Positions 1 through 12,430 of a DNA stretch of 64,000 nt are shown here, one piece after another (the first letter of the stretch is position 1; every line of letters begins with the position of its first letter). The stretch lies in assembly GCF_040954645.1 (NCBI RefSeq), contig NC_092803.1, positions 77,972,263 through 78,036,262 of the forward strand, given 5' to 3'. The stretch is from Diabrotica undecimpunctata (taxonomy: Eukaryota; Arthropoda; Insecta; Coleoptera; Chrysomelidae). Below the pieces are notes generated by a model. The model did not search any database. It saw only the letters and a program-made list of their open reading frames with translations, and was not told where the DNA came from. The position numbers and the translations under genes were made by a program.

Positions 1-117
1 TTCATTTTATAACCCTCGAGCTGAAAACTCGAATTTACGCAGAAAGTTCTTTTAGAATTTTTTTTACATTTCCAATACGACGCTGCTTCAGGTCATTATT
101 TATTCCTTATCCTACAG

Positions 118-225
118 TAGTTTAATGGATAGTTTCCGAATACATGGATTGGCAGAAGAAAAGCAATTGGGTGGCCCGTGGCCTCCAATATCACCGGAAT
201 TAAATCCGTTAGATTTTTTGAATCT
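118..225 (+). pseudogene. Remnant of a Tc1/mariner-type transposase
   Basis: One frame reads GGPWPPISPELNPLDF, which matches the conserved catalytic block around the last acidic residue of IS630/Tc1/mariner transposases (usual form WPPRSPDLNPLDFFLW). Here the block sits without an open reading frame on either side, so it is a fragment of a decayed DNA transposon. No terminal repeats were found around it. Confidence 0.5.
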
Positions 226-235
226 CCTAAATTTT

Positions 236-759
236 TTGTTTATAAAATACAACCCGACTTTAAAATATTGATGAATTTAAACGACGAATTACAGTTTTTT
301 AAAATGTTAGGAATTTAGACATGAATTTGAAATTCGGAAACAAACTGTATTATAGCTTAAAGTAAAATAGACAATTTTGAACAATTATTAAGACAGAGCC
401 TATTTGTGCGTATTTTATTTTTCAATTATTTTTTTTTTCTCGAAGGAGGTTATTCTTATAAAAGAAAAATATCCAAAATCGAACGTGTCTTATGTAGACT
501 ACATTTTTTTCTGGTATTCTGTTGTTGAACTGGAAACAAACTTTATTATTGTTTAAATAAAAATTGTTTACTTTAAGGTTTATTAAAAAGTAAAGTTTTG
601 CCTTTTTTTTTCTTTATTATTGCTGTATTATTCTGGAAACGACAATCAGCAGATAAATCCAAACTGAGTCGGAATTTCGGTGAATAAAATTACCAATAGA
701 CCAATCACTTTTATTATTTCTCTATTAGTTAATTACAACTTCATACCCCAAAGCACCTA
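236..759. other. AT-rich sequence, no gene seen
   Basis: Long A/T runs with stops in all frames. No repeat or RNA gene was recognised. Confidence 0.5.
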
Positions 760-2045
760 CAGCTCAGAGTGAAGACAAGGATATCGAGGAATTTCACGGT
801 TATATTGAATAATATTATTTTAAACAAGTAAATATTGAACTCGATAAAAAAAAGTTAATGAAGAACAGAAGGATCATTAAAACTGTAAACAAAACAAGAT
901 AGGCCAAGATACACAGAGAAATAAATAAGAAAATAAGGGCAGCAAAGTAAAATTGGTTAAATGAGAAATGCTGTGATATAGAAAATCTATAAGAATTACA
1001 TGACTAGTTTAACTATAAGAAGATTTAAAAAGTTGCAGAGTCAGATATGGAAATAAACCAATTAACTGCAATGGACAAATAGCAGCAGACAATAAAACAA
1101 GTATGAACATGGAAATAATATATAGAAAGCCTTTTTCAATATGAAAGACTTGTTCCAACAATATCAGATGAACCAGAGAGCGGACCGATGATAGGCTCCT
1201 CTTTCTGACGACAAGTCCAGAGATGTCTGTTAAAATATTTCGGTCTATGAAATATGACAAATACCAGAATATTAGTTGACCTCTACTTTCATTGTAATTC
1301 TTAAGAAAAACAACTCTAAAGTTTGGTAAGGTTATAGAATAATAAGTTTAATGAGATTAGGTATCATTGAAATTATTTTTAAATATTATACATAACTGTA
1401 TTTATAAAACCGCCAGAAAATTTAACATGTTAATTTCCCAAAAAAGACAAAATGCAAATTACAATAGCAAATTTACTAAGATGTAAATTGGAGCTGGAAG
1501 GTCAGATAATAGAACAAGTTACGGAGTTTAAATATCTAGGCATCACATCATCTAGCTACGGAAAGCTCGAAACTAAAGTGGAAGATCAAGTGAATAGAGC
1601 AGAGCCGCAATCTGCTTTAATGTAACAATAATGGGAAATAAAAATATCGGGAATAAAATGAAAGGCAAAATTTACAAAATAGTCATCAGACCAATAATGA
1701 CATACGCGGCCGAAACAAGATCTGACATAGAGAGGACAAAAAGGATGTTAAAAACAGCACAGATGAAAACACTTGGAAACATTGATGGTAAGACACTACG
1801 GGTCAGAGCTAGAAGTACAGATATACGACATAGATGAAAGGTGGAGAACATCAAGAACTGGGTAAGAAATAGAAGAGTAGAATGGAACTCGTATAAGCCG
1901 AATGACAATAAATAGAGTAGTAAAGACGGCAAGAGATGGTTCCCCGGTAGGAAGACGATCAGTAGGAAGACCACGAAAACGATGGAACGACAACTTACTG
2001 GAGGCACATTAAAAACAGACAGAGTCATGTCTATATAAAAAGAAG
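760..2045 (+). pseudogene. Degenerate non-LTR retrotransposon (RTE-like), linker to 3' end
   Basis: Conceptual translation in shifting frames gives pieces of the linker between endonuclease and reverse transcriptase (near 840-1010, lysine-rich with INKKIRAAK and NWLNEKC) and then the C-terminal part after the RT (about 1630-2030), ending in an A/G-rich tail. The 3' portion is homologous to the minus-strand fragments at 20832-21235 and 31915-32335. Many stops and frameshifts; dead. RTE-like assignment is from family resemblance only. Confidence 0.55.
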
Positions 2046-2204
2046 AAGTAGAAGAAAAAGAAGTATTTACAAACAGTTTTATTCTAGCATAAATTACACA
2101 CAGTTTGGGTTCGAGTTTCGCAATTGAGTGGGAATTAGAGAGGCTTTATTCTGTTGAAATGTATTAACGCAATGCTATTTGGGCGTGAATAAATATTAGA
2201 ACAA

Positions 2205-2320
2205 AAGGCGTTTGACAGAGTAAGGCATGACCAGCTCATAACAATTGTGACACAAAAGCTTTCGGATAAAGACCAAGTAGGAAATCTACAACACTAATAT
2301 ATATCACGTAATTTAATGAA
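2205..2320 (+). pseudogene. Short reverse transcriptase fragment
   Basis: A short frame reads QKAFDRVRHDQLI, the usual block A of LINE reverse transcriptases (KAFDxVxHxxL). It is followed by stops. It is a separate scrap from the LINE remnant upstream. Confidence 0.45.
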
Positions 2321-2671
2321 AAAAAAAAACTAGACCAGAAACATAAAAACCAAAAACTACAGGAAACAAACATATGAAGTACCTATCATGAAGTCATGAA
2401 GTACTTATGCTTATACTTCGTAGAATAAAATGGAAAAAAGGAATGTTTGTAAAATATAAAAGAGAATAAAACAATTACAAAAACACAAAAAACGAATTTA
2501 GATAACAACTAGCTAAAAAGTTAGAAAAGTAGTATGTAATAATAAACAATTCAAATCCAGCAGCAAATATTTTTAAGTTATATTAAATCTTAAAGTAAAT
2601 GTTTATCATGGCATGACAATAGTTGGTATGTCAATCTAATAGCACATTTTGAAGTGTTTTATGTTACCCAC

Positions 2672-2789
<118 letters not shown>

Positions 2790-2991
2790 TTTTCGAAAAC
2801 TGGAAATAATATTACTAAAGGGCATATTAAAGAGCACACTTGGTCGACATTGTGATACATAAATTATTTAACTACAGATATAATAATAACAGAGACTTAC
2901 TAAAAATAATTTATTTAAAAAAAAATACAAAACATTTACCAAAAATATCGAATATCGTCATTTTGATTCTAACGGTAGTACTTCTGTGGGG

Positions 2992-3192
2992 CTAACACCC
3001 CTCACACCAACATTTCAGGCTAGCGCTGCAATGCCCACTTACTCGTCCCTCTTCCTTGCATACTCTGCGGCAGGTTTCGTTGTCCCATACTGCACATGGA
3101 CCTCCATATCTTCCGGAAAGGCAGTCACCAAAAGCCAATTCGGTGCCGATGGTGAGGATCAATAAGATGGCGAAGATGAAGTAACCTTTCAT
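2992..3192 (-). CDS. Drosomycin-type antifungal peptide precursor, copy 1
   Basis: A 66-codon single-exon gene. Residues 1-22 form a secretion signal (basic start, then a hydrophobic core), with predicted cleavage after Gly22. The 44-residue mature peptide starts Asp-Cys and has cysteines at mature positions 2, 11, 19, 23, 33, 39, 41 and 44, the eight-cysteine pattern of the drosomycin CS-alpha-beta fold with four disulfides. From family knowledge, Drosophila Drosomycin is a secreted antifungal peptide made on Toll signalling; this product probably acts likewise in haemolymph. From memory, the mature peptide differs from the fly peptide only at positions 8 (Gly), 29 (Val) and 35 (Ala). Mature peptide is identical to copies 2, 5, 6 and 7. 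The flanks are the most diverged of the seven copies. Precise function is inferred. Confidence 0.92.
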   Translation of the reverse strand: MKGYFIFAILLILTIGTELAFGDCLSGRYGGPCAVWDNETCRRVCKEEGRVSGHCSASLKCWCEGC

Positions 3193-3277
3193 TTTGTAAA
3201 TGTTCTTTGTAGATCGGTAGTCTACTGTTTGCTTGTAGTGCTGGCTTGTTTGTGTCGATGAACAGTAAAACAGAAAG

Positions 3278-3285
3278 TTTATATA
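3278..3285 (-). promoter_or_regulatory. Putative TATA box of drosomycin copy 1
   Basis: TATATAAA on the minus strand, about 90 bases upstream of the start codon, where the other copies have theirs. A kappaB-like GGGAATTTTA lies at 3314-3323. The initiator seen in the other copies is not clearly kept. Confidence 0.5.
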
Positions 3286-3323
3286 CTAATTTCGAAGTAT
3301 TTGTTGACCACCTGGGAATTTTA

Positions 3324-3749
3324 TTGGTTTTACCAGTAAGAAGAATATATTTTTTTTGGTATTGTTTACGCGAAATACAAGAAGTGGTTTTTCCATATTA
3401 ATCTAGTTAATGTTGATACTTGATGCGAATTTTTGAATTATATATTTCACTGAATTATTGTTTAATTGTTAAAATAGCAAGGCTGTGGTAATACAGAATG
3501 TCTCATATGTGAAAAACTTTTCAAGAAAAAATATTTCTGAAAATAAATTTAATATTTTTAACGTTTGGATGTACTAGTAACCAAAATATGATAACGTACG
3601 ATAATTTTTTATTAAAAATATAGCTTGACATTGACTAAAAATTGGAATTTGTTGAAACGTTGATGACAATTTTTTTTACTGTTGTATTTTTCGAAAAAGG
3701 TTAATAAAAGGGTCACTAAGATATATATAAACAAAGGGTCACATATATA
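3324..3749. other. AT-rich flank of copy 1, no gene seen
   Basis: Sequence upstream of copy 1; a stretch near 3395-3415 (minus strand) resembles the TTAACTAGATT block found upstream of the other drosomycin copies. Nothing else recognised. Confidence 0.4.
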
Positions 3750-6700
3750 ATAGCCCAGTCTGGTTATACAAAAATCATCGATTTCACGGCAAAATGTGTC
3801 GCAGATATCTGAAGCTTTTAAGACATAGGTGGGGGTTACTAGATGACGAATAGATAAAAAGATACTCCTATTTTTACCTTGCGTTTTTTTAAACAATAAT
3901 TTATGGTCAGAATTTGATTTTTTATCTATAAGTTTTTTCCCTTATAATTTAAATGAACAGTATTTATACAATTTTTTTATATCAAGAATATCTTTATTTT
4001 CCCGTTTTTTCAATTAAAATTGATAAATAATTTACGGAGATATTTGCAAAAAAGCAGTTTTTTTGCACTAATTTATAAATTTAACTAATTTTTTTATTAA
4101 CAAAATAAAATGTTATTAATACATTTCAACATTGAGGAATTACCGTCCTTTAAATTTGTGCGAAATTTCCCCCCGATCGGTCAAATAGTTTAAAAGTTAT
4201 TTAATTTGTTTATCCCTGGGACTAATTATTTAAACCATTGAAGTTGCCCTATGAATGATGCTAGACATATTTAACAAATTTCATATGATTCTTTAAGACT
4301 TATACTATCTTAGAAATTAAATGAATATTGAGTTTTCATCGAAATTATTTACAAAATAAACGTTTGAAAAAGGGGTATGTTTTTTACTTATAAACAATTG
4401 TAATAACTTCTACATTTTGTAAGCTACAGACTTGTACGTACAACCATTAGATAGCTGGTAAAAAAACTCACATTTAACAAAAAAATATACCTTCTATGAA
4501 CAACAGGAACGAAGTTAGCGACAATTTTTTTGTTAATTATATCTCCATTGTTTATAAACATTAAGAAGTAAAATTTGCACAAATTTTGAATGAAAATCTA
4601 AACTTTATATTGAATTTTATAGCTATAAAATTCATCCAATTTTTCGAAACTTAAAACCTTTCGAAACGAAGTTACTTTCGAAAGATCGACATAGGAAAGT
4701 GGGGGGGAAACTGTTTTAGCTCCTCGCTGCAAAATTTAATATTATGGTTACGGATTTATCATTCAAAAGCTTCAACAGTTCTGTAGGAATTTCATCAGGT
4801 CCATTTGCTTTTCCATTTTTAGCGTTTCTTATTGCGTATTCTACTTCTTCTTTCAATATGTCTGGCTCAGTTGCATTAATTATCTGAGTTAAGTTGTTTC
4901 TATCGTCTTCAAATAATTCATTCAGGTATTCTGTCCATTTTTTTATTTTATTCTCTAGATCTACAATAAGATTTCTATCTTTGTCTTTAAGTTTACCTAT
5001 TTGGCTTTTCTTTATGCTTCCTGTTATCTCTTTTACTTTTTTGTGCATATTGAACGCATCGTACTTTTTCTCATAGGTTTTCATTTCTTCACATTGTTCT
5101 TTAATCCACTTCTCTTTGGCTTCTTTTATTCTCTTTTTTATGTGTTTATTTATTTCTTTGTATTTGTCTGGGTAATTCTTCATCTTTTTTCTTTGTTCCA
5201 TCAAGTCTAGTATATATTGTGTCATCCACTCCTTATTCTTTGTTCTTGTTTTTGTAAGATGTTTCTTTCCTGCTGTTTGTATAGCTGTATTTATGTACTT
5301 TAATGTTTGGTTAACGTTGTTTGTATCGTTAATTTGTTGCTGCACTGAACGGAGGTTTTCATTTATTTCTTCTCCTGTTTCTTGTCGTATATTTTTGTTT
5401 CTAAGTTTATTTAAATCAAGTGCCTTTCTGTGTGGTCTTCTAATCTATTTTGGTCTCGCCTCTATCACAGTAACTACCGGGTTATGATCTGAGCCCATAT
5501 CAGCTCCTGGGTACGTCTTAGTACATTTAACAGCATTATGATACCTCCTTGCTATCATAATGTAGTCTATTTGATTTCTCACTATTTTTTCTTTGGTATG
5601 TTGTGGAGATTTCCATATATATAACCGTCGAGGAGGTAATTTGAAAAAGGTATGTGTTATTACGAAGTCTTCACTTTTTCAAAATTGAATCAATCGATCT
5701 CCTCTGTCATTTCTGTTTCCAAGCCCATATTTTCCTACTTGTTCTCCTACCTTACCTTGACCCACCTTGGCATTAAGATCGCCCATTAATATGTTAATGT
5801 ATGGAAAGACTGACTTAATAAGTGAAGACAAACAACCTGCAACAAAAAGGTTCAGACGTGACAGTGAAGTCGAATAAATGAACCAAATTTTAACTTTTAA
5901 ACCAATGTATGTAAAGAAAATAAAAAAAGTAAAGTTCAATAAACATTGCAAAATTTAATAAGGCAAGTGATGAAAAAATCGACTTATTTTATCAAAGCAG
6001 TAAGGCAGATTAGATTAATATTGTATATCATATTTGTGAGAAAAATACAATAAAAATCAATATTGTTAATTATAAAAATACAAACAATTATAATTATTAT
6101 AAGGAATATAATAATATAATGTGTAAAAAATTACCTGAAATTTAATTTATAAAATATATAAGTATTATTACATCATTGATATAAAATGAAAAAACATATG
6201 TTGATTTTCCGGGATTTTCCGAGATTTATGGGGGGTGAAAATTATGTCATCATTATTAATACTGCGACAGACTATTCGAGCAAAAAAAAAAGTAAGTATT
6301 TAGGGTGAATTTCAAATGGACTCAATTTGTCCGAGTTTTCCCATATTTTCCGGCCTGTGAAAACTATGTAGTTATTCATCTTTCGACGAGCTACCCCAGA
6401 ATAAAAAAAGAGGCTTGCAGCTGCAAAGGAAGCTGAGATAATGTAAATTTTTCCTACGTGTTGCAATTTGAAGTTCCGATGCTGAAAAAAAAACGGAGCT
6501 GAAACAGATATCCTCTCCACTTTCCTATGTCGATCTTTCGAAAGTACCGTCGTTTCGAAAAATTAGATAAATTTTATAGCTATAAGTTTCAATATAAAGT
6601 TTAGATTTTCATTCAAAATTTGTGCAAATTTTACTTCTTAATGTTTATAAAAAATGGAGATATGATTTTTTTAAAAATAGTGACTAACGTCGTTCCTATT

Positions 6701-7451
6701 GGTCATAGAAGGTTTTTTATTTTTTAATGTGAGCTTTTTTACCAGCTATCCAATGGTTGTACGTACAAGTCTGTAGCTTGAAAAATATAGAAGTTATTAC
6801 AATTGTTTATAAGTAAAAAACATACCCCTTTTTTCAAACGTTTATTTTGTAAATAATTTCGATGAAAACTCAATATGCATTTAACTTCTGAGATAGTCTA
6901 AGTCTTAAAGAATCCTATGAAATTTGCTGAATGTGTCTAGCATCATGCATAGGGCAAGCTCAATAGTTTAAATAATTCACCTGGGGGATAAACAAATTAA
7001 ATAACTTATTATTAATAATAAAATATTTGACTGATCGGGGGGAAATTTCGCACAAATTTAAAGGACGGTAATTCCTCAATGTTGAAATGCATTAATAATA
7101 TTTTATTTTGTTAATAAAAAAATTAATTAAATTTATAAATTATTGCAAAAAAACTGCTTTTTTTGCCAATATCTCTGTAAATTATTTATCAATTTTAATT
7201 AAAAAAACAGGAAAATAAAGATATTCTTGACATAAAAAAATGACATAAATATTGTTTATTTAAAATATAAGGGAAAAAATTTATAGACAAAAAATCAAAT
7301 TGTGACCATAAATTATTGCTTAAAAAAACGCAAGGTCAAACTAGGAGTATCTTTTCATCTATTCATGATCTAGTATCCCCCACCTATGTCTTAAAAGCTT
7401 CAGATATCTGCGAAACATTTTTCCACCTTTTTTTTAACCAGACTGGGCTAT
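3750..7451. mobile_element. Foldback-type element with about 0.97-kb terminal inverted repeats
   Basis: The left arm (about 3750-4730) is matched in inverted orientation by the right arm (about 6485-7451). The outer ends both read ATAGCCCAGTCTGGTTA inward; the inner ends run through GATCGACATAGGAAAGTGG and on to an AGCTCC block. Arms differ by scattered substitutions and small indels, so the structure is old. The centre holds a minus-strand RTE-like LINE fragment (4716-5830) plus unassigned AT-rich sequence. No transposase was found in it, so it would be non-autonomous. The superfamily is not known. Confidence 0.7.
4716..5830 (-). pseudogene. RTE-like LINE fragment: endonuclease end to RT start
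   Basis: On the minus strand, 5830-5679 encodes an APE-type endonuclease motif (MGDLNAKVG followed by RNDRGDRL). A 209-codon open frame at 5345-4716 covers the lysine-rich linker and the first RT block (NGKANGPDEIPTELLK). The two parts are in different frames and the RT catalytic region is missing. It sits inside the foldback-type element and seems to have inserted there. Confidence 0.7.
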
Positions 7452-7469
7452 AAACAGTTCTGTAATTTT

Positions 7470-7850
7470 TTCAGTAATGAAAACATGTTGGGATGTTTCG
7501 AAAGAAAAGTACTAAGGCGAATCTATGGAGCAGTGAATGACAATGGAGTGAATGAAAACCTGATATCGTAAAACATATTAAGATAGGACGTCTGATGTGG
7601 ATAGGGCATGTAATGTGGATGGAACAAAATGACCCAGCTAGAAAAACGCTCCTTAATAGACCCATTGATCAGAGAAGAAGACGAAGATCCAGAACAAGCT
7701 TCCTTGATAACATAGATGAAGACATGAGAAATATGGGAATACGTGCTTGGCGGAGAAATGCGATGGATAGGGACGACTGAAGAGAAATTCCTGAGGAACC
7801 TAGGACCCACGCAGGGTTGTAAAGCCAGAATGATGATGATGAGTAGTACG
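7470..7850 (+). pseudogene. 3' fragment of the same RTE family as 41920-44850
   Basis: Encodes the C-terminal tail of an RTE-type polyprotein (VLRRIYGAVNDNGV, then GRLMWIGHVMWMEQNDPARK) and ends in a GATGATGATGAT tail, as does the near-complete element at 41920-44850. An internal deletion removes about 15 codons after GVN. It starts right after the foldback-type element. Confidence 0.75.
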
Positions 7851-9299
7851 ATGAGTGATGAAGTTTCACAGCTCCTTGAAGGCGCACTCTTTGCTTTCTA
7901 CCGAAAAATTTTTGATTCTATAAAACCTGAATATAGAGAAATGTTTATATCAAGTTGATTTTTCACAACTATGTCCTTATGTTAATTACATACCTAAGGC
8001 ACAAAGCTTTTAGGTGGGAATAAAACGTATTCCATACTTCAAAAACCATTTTTTCTGGTACTATTTTGTATAGAAAAAAATAAAATAAATAAAAGCGTTT
8101 TATTTGTTTAATTATCTTTAAAAAAAAGTTGTTTTAATTAAAAATTATACTTTTCAAATTCAATTTTTCTTTTGTTTTTGTTGTCATAATTATTATTGTT
8201 CTCAATAATTGCTCTCTGTTTTAGTTTAAATATGTTTGTTTTGATTAATCTAAAAAATACCATGTGCTATTTGTTTTATTTGCTAACGGGTTGTGTCTTC
8301 AATTTCAGGTAATTTAAAAATGTGTTAATAAAAACAGTAAACAACCTTTATAGCGATAAAATGTAAATCAGTGTAATAAAAACGATGTTGTATTTTGTTA
8401 AATTGAATCAAGGTTTTATTTATAGTATAATTGCGAACATTAACTACTAATTTAATGATGCATAGTTGTAAAAGAAAAACAAGTAGCGATTACTATTTTT
8501 TATAACAAAGTATCATTTAAGTATACAGAAGATTTGTTGTTCATTTCCTAAATTACATATAAAAAATTTTTCTATCGATTTTTAGTAGTAGAAATTAATG
8601 ATTTCATTAAATAAAATGTTGGCCACATTTTTTACTTTAACAGATTCGATAAATATTTCTTCTAACTGACGTGTAGGATTGGCAGTAGTCGCAGATCATC
8701 TGCGTGAGCTATAATCTGCAAAGTCTTAAATATTTTTTCCTGTTACCGTATTTGACTTATCTTACGACTTTCTACAGGACAGTGTTTAAAGTATATTGCT
8801 GTTGCTGAAGAAAAACGTGATAAATCAAAATAATTTTTTTTAACAAGAGACATTTTAACTTTTATAAAGTTTAAACAGTATCACAGTGGGGCGAAAACGC
8901 CAAAAAGCGCTTAAAAATGTTTTTTTTCCTTTATCCAATCAATTAATTGTTAGTAACTTTGCATGTGCCTACCTTTCAGGCAATCAGAACTAGAATTTTA
9001 TAGCATTTTGTCTAGTATAAAGCTAATGGTAGCCTTTAAACGACGAAGAACCAAGAGTGCGAGAGTTTGAAATTTTTTTTAAGAAATAGTCTATAATTTT
9101 TTTATTAGTAAAGGCGGGTATATTAATTTCTCTCAAGTTTAACGATAGATATAGGAGGAAGAAAATAAATAATTCAATATTCAAATCTAAAATCGGTTTT
9201 GATCAGTTCCGAAAACCTAAGGAATTCATGTTTTTCCTTTCCAAGACCCTACAAAAAATAGCCTCCTATGTACTCTTTGAAATACATATTAATTAGTCA
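7851..9299. other. AT-rich sequence, no gene seen
   Basis: A short frame runs to 7958 past the LINE tail but matches nothing I recognise. The rest has stops in all frames and no clear repeat. Confidence 0.4.
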
Positions 9300-10795
9300 T
9301 CAAGGGTCTGAGCAAACCAGATTTTTGTATAAACTCCATTGCTGTACGGGCAATATGAGAAATTACGTTATACTGTTAAAAGATCGCATTTGGAATGGAT
9401 TATATGTAGGGATGTAAAACAGGTTGCACTACTTCACCAATATATCGTCGTGCTGTCATAATACCGTTTATAAGAACTAGAAGTGATCTGCTTAAGAAGC
9501 ATATAGAACTTCATACGTATGCTGTACTTCGTCTTGCTGTATAACGTTTAACAACCAAGTCAATATTTTGTCTCTTACCTCCAAAACGTCTTCCTTCGTG
9601 GCCCATTAGAATCACCCAAACAAAACCTAGATTCTTCACTGAAGCAAACAAAATTCACAAGGAAACTAAGTTCCTGTAGCTGGCTGTATACCATGTATCA
9701 CAAAAATTTTTAAGTAAAAATCCTTTATAAAAGGTATATAAATTCAAAACTCAAACGGGCTATATCCATGTTCCATCATCAGTTTCTAGGTGTACATGTT
9801 TTGAGCCACTAAATATCAGGGTAAAAACCAGTAAAAAGTTATATTTTACAATTTAGATTACATTATTTGGTATTATATTTTTAAGATGTTAAAGTTATCA
9901 GTGGATATGACTGATATTTAACGGGTTTTTACCCTGATATTTAGTGGCTCAAAACATGTACACCTAGACACTGATGATGGAACATGGTTTCCGAAAACGT
10001 GTTGTCTTCATGACAGCCCGTTTGGGTTTTTAATTTATATACCTTTTATAAAGGATTTTTATATAAAAATTTTTCAAACAAAATTTCATTGGCCATTCCA
10101 GTTTTTCTGAGCTCTGCACCAATCTATGCGTCGAGCCTTATGTTGTGGTGTCTAAGGTAACACCAATAGCGGACAGTAAGCTCTCAGTCCTATTTCAAGT
10201 AATCTTTAATTAACTGTTCTTCTAGAGACTACCCTTCCTGTAGCTGCAAATAAATCATCTCGTACTTTATGTACATAGACCTGTATATTTCTGAGAGCAA
10301 GAAGTCTAAGATGGTTCAAATCACGGCCTTTTAATATTCTAGTACGGCCAAACCCTCCACGAAGCCAATCAGTCTCGTCATTACCAGCTTCTCTAAACTC
10401 TTAACACCGTTGATGCATTAGATTTAATTATCAATTAAATTTCACGTGAACTAAAATCGAACTTTTTCATTTTTTCGAAGTTGCATAAATGGCAAAATTG
10501 CCGACGTACGCAAACTTTTGACATTTTAATTTTTTGCTTAAATAAAAAACAATCAAAAGTAATTAAAAATTACAAATAAACTAAAGTTAAATACATAGAA
10601 ATAGACTTTCTTATCTTTATGTTTTTGTGAAAAACAAAAAAAAAAAAGAAAAAAACTTCAGTTAAAGACAAGACAGTGAGATAAAAACTTTATCACTTAT
10701 ACTCGTATATTTTAAGATAAGATTTACAATGAAATACTTTTTTAAATTCAAATAATTAACCGTATACAAAATGTTGTATTTTTTGGCCATCGGTA
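9300..10795 (-). pseudogene. Tc1-like transposon remnant, disrupted by a MITE
   Basis: Minus-strand pieces of a Tc1-like transposase. It is colinear with the remnant at 36301-37500, which keeps the WPSRSADLSLTEHVWDM block; the copy here starts just after that block. The right terminal repeat is retained near 10770-10795 (minus strand reads ACCGATGGCCAAAAAATAC), matching the left terminus kept only in the other copy. The body is interrupted at 9656-10074. Stops throughout; inactive. Confidence 0.7.
9656..10074. mobile_element. MITE-like hairpin element
   Basis: About 419 bases absent from the homologous Tc1 remnant at 36.99 kb. It is flanked by the direct repeat CAAACAAAATT (9645-9655 and 10075-10085). 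Long inverted arms (about 9702-9840 and 9913-10074) share blocks such as CTAGGTGTACATGTTTTGAG, CAGGGTAAAAACC and CCTTTTATAAAGGAT. Non-coding. An 11-base target duplication is a guess, because part of the repeat could be chance. Confidence 0.7.
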
Positions 10796-11035
10796 TATAT
10801 GTACCCATCGACTAGACCTGTATAAGCTAGTACGTGGTTAGAGAATTCTGGAATGGGTATCATAAAGGAATGGAAGATGTACAATAACATTTGTACATGA
10901 AGATGTACATTTTCAGTTATTCATTTCTACTAATTTGCATTTGAGAAAACGTTTACCATAACATAAACATATACACGCAACAAGTTTTGATCTTCAACTT
11001 TCATCGAACTTTACATAAGTTATAGTGAAAGACCA

Positions 11036-11046
11036 GGGTAATCCCT
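11036..11046 (+). promoter_or_regulatory. kappaB-like site upstream of copy 2
   Basis: GGGTAATCCCT, about 160 bases upstream of the inferred start site, a one-base-longer relative of the NF-kappaB/Rel consensus. Conserved in copy 5. Confidence 0.4.
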
Positions 11047-11168
11047 TTATCGACCGTTCGCAGAAATAAACGAAAACAACAATTTTGCGAAAACTGCTAA
11101 ATATAAATTATATTTTATTGGAAAACTCGTAAACACTCGTTCTTTATGTAATTAACTAGATTTATTAA

Positions 11169-11200
11169 TATATATAAGAGCTTCCAAAACAGTGTCAGCA
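11169..11200 (+). promoter_or_regulatory. Core promoter of drosomycin copy 2
   Basis: TATATATAAG at 11169-11178 and an insect-type initiator TCAGCA at 11195-11200. The distance from the first T to the initiator A is 28 bases, the same as in copies 3 to 7. The 5' UTR would be about 83 bases. Confidence 0.65.
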
Positions 11201-11279
11201 CAAGAGTCCAACCAACGATAAAAAGAACTACATTTATATTCAACGTAGACCACAGATCTGCAAAATAAAAAATTTCAAC

Positions 11280-11480
11280 ATGAAAAGTTATTTCATCTTT
11301 GCCGTTTTGTTGATCCTTACCATCGGTACCGAACTTGCTTTCGGTGACTGTCTTTCCGGAAGATATGGAGGCCCATGTGCAGTATGGGACAACGAAACCT
11401 GCCGCAGAGTATGTAAGGAAGAAGGGCGAGTAAGTGGACATTGCAGCGCTAGTCTGAAGTGTTGGTGTGAGGGGTGTTAG
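11280..11480 (+). CDS. Drosomycin-type antifungal peptide precursor, copy 2
   Basis: A 66-codon single-exon gene with the 22-residue signal and 44-residue eight-cysteine mature peptide. The mature peptide is the Gly8 form, identical to copies 1, 5, 6 and 7. Signal residue 3 is Ser rather than the Gly of the others. Against copy 6, the mature region has 11 silent codon differences and no replacement, while the signal region has 4 replacement and 5 silent changes. A polyadenylation signal AATAAA lies at 11543-11548. It shares both flanks with copy 5 (upstream from about 10.9 kb, downstream to about 12.4 kb). Confidence 0.93.
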   Translation: MKSYFIFAVLLILTIGTELAFGDCLSGRYGGPCAVWDNETCRRVCKEEGRVSGHCSASLKCWCEGC

Positions 11481-11999
11481 CCTTTCACACCCATTATACA
11501 ATTTAGTTAGTTTTATATTATCACTATGTTATATTAGCAAATAATAAAATATAATTTTTTTTAAAATACTTGAATTTTATTTTTACGATACTAAACTATC
11601 ATTAGAGTCTTCAAAAAAGTAAACAGATAGGGTGAATTTACCAAAATTTGATTGTATTGATTTATTAATTTCCAATTATATTACACCTATTCGTATCATG
11701 TTGTTTATATATAGTTTTTTATTATCTACTTTATTTATTTATTATCTATTTTATTTTTAAAAGCTAACTAGGAACAAAAATATAAGAAAATTTTAGTTGT
11801 TAGCCAAACGCCACAATTAAATGCCATATGCCCGTAATAACTTACGGTAATACAACAATAGGCCAGTAAAATTGAAGTTGGATTCGCAATTGTTTTCTGT
11901 CGAGGTGCAAACTTCTTTTTTCTGACTAATAGTTGTCATTTAGTATTACTGCTGAAAACGTATTTCGCCTTAGGGCGAAGATGACATGGATTGATTTAG

Positions 12000-12430
12000 T
12001 CTCGTTAACTCTGATTTTTCCATATTCTTAATCATTTTTGGATTTTATTTAAGATTTAAGATAATTTATAGGTGAGACAGCCACTGCATTTTTATTGTGG
12101 GAAGATAATGCAGTATTACTGTGGTTCTTGTGGTTGGTAGATCTGCAGTGAAAATATTCTGATTCATATTTAACTGAAGAATATATATCACATAAGTAGC
12201 ATTTTAAGAAGTCATAGAATTTATAAAAAGTTTTTAGTTTGTAGAGTAGTCCTTTGGATCAGCCTTTATCGAAGGCCTGGCTTATTATAAAAAAAGGCTG
12301 CTCGAGCACTATCGTTTATTTTGAAGGTCACTACTGATTTACCTGACTAACCATGGGCTTGTTTTACGGTTTCACGTTCTTGTCCAAACCCAAAATGGAA
12401 GCATGGAATAGCTCAAACCACACATCTCTT
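12000..12430 (-). pseudogene. Jockey-like reverse transcriptase fragment
   Basis: Minus-strand translation gives scraps of a Jockey-type RT, including a FGFGQERETVKQAH block (usual FGFRxxxST) and sequence corresponding to FADNTAL at 38872-39093. It is homologous to 38780-39181 plus 40637-40790, where an RTE-type LINE has split it; this copy has the uninterrupted site near 12268-12277. Confidence 0.6.

Noticed and set aside
11115..11501. Open frames of 128-136 codons antisense to drosomycin copies 2, 5, 6 and 7
   Set aside because: They overlap the conserved peptide genes, and their openness follows from the codon use of the sense strand. No initiation context or homology was seen.
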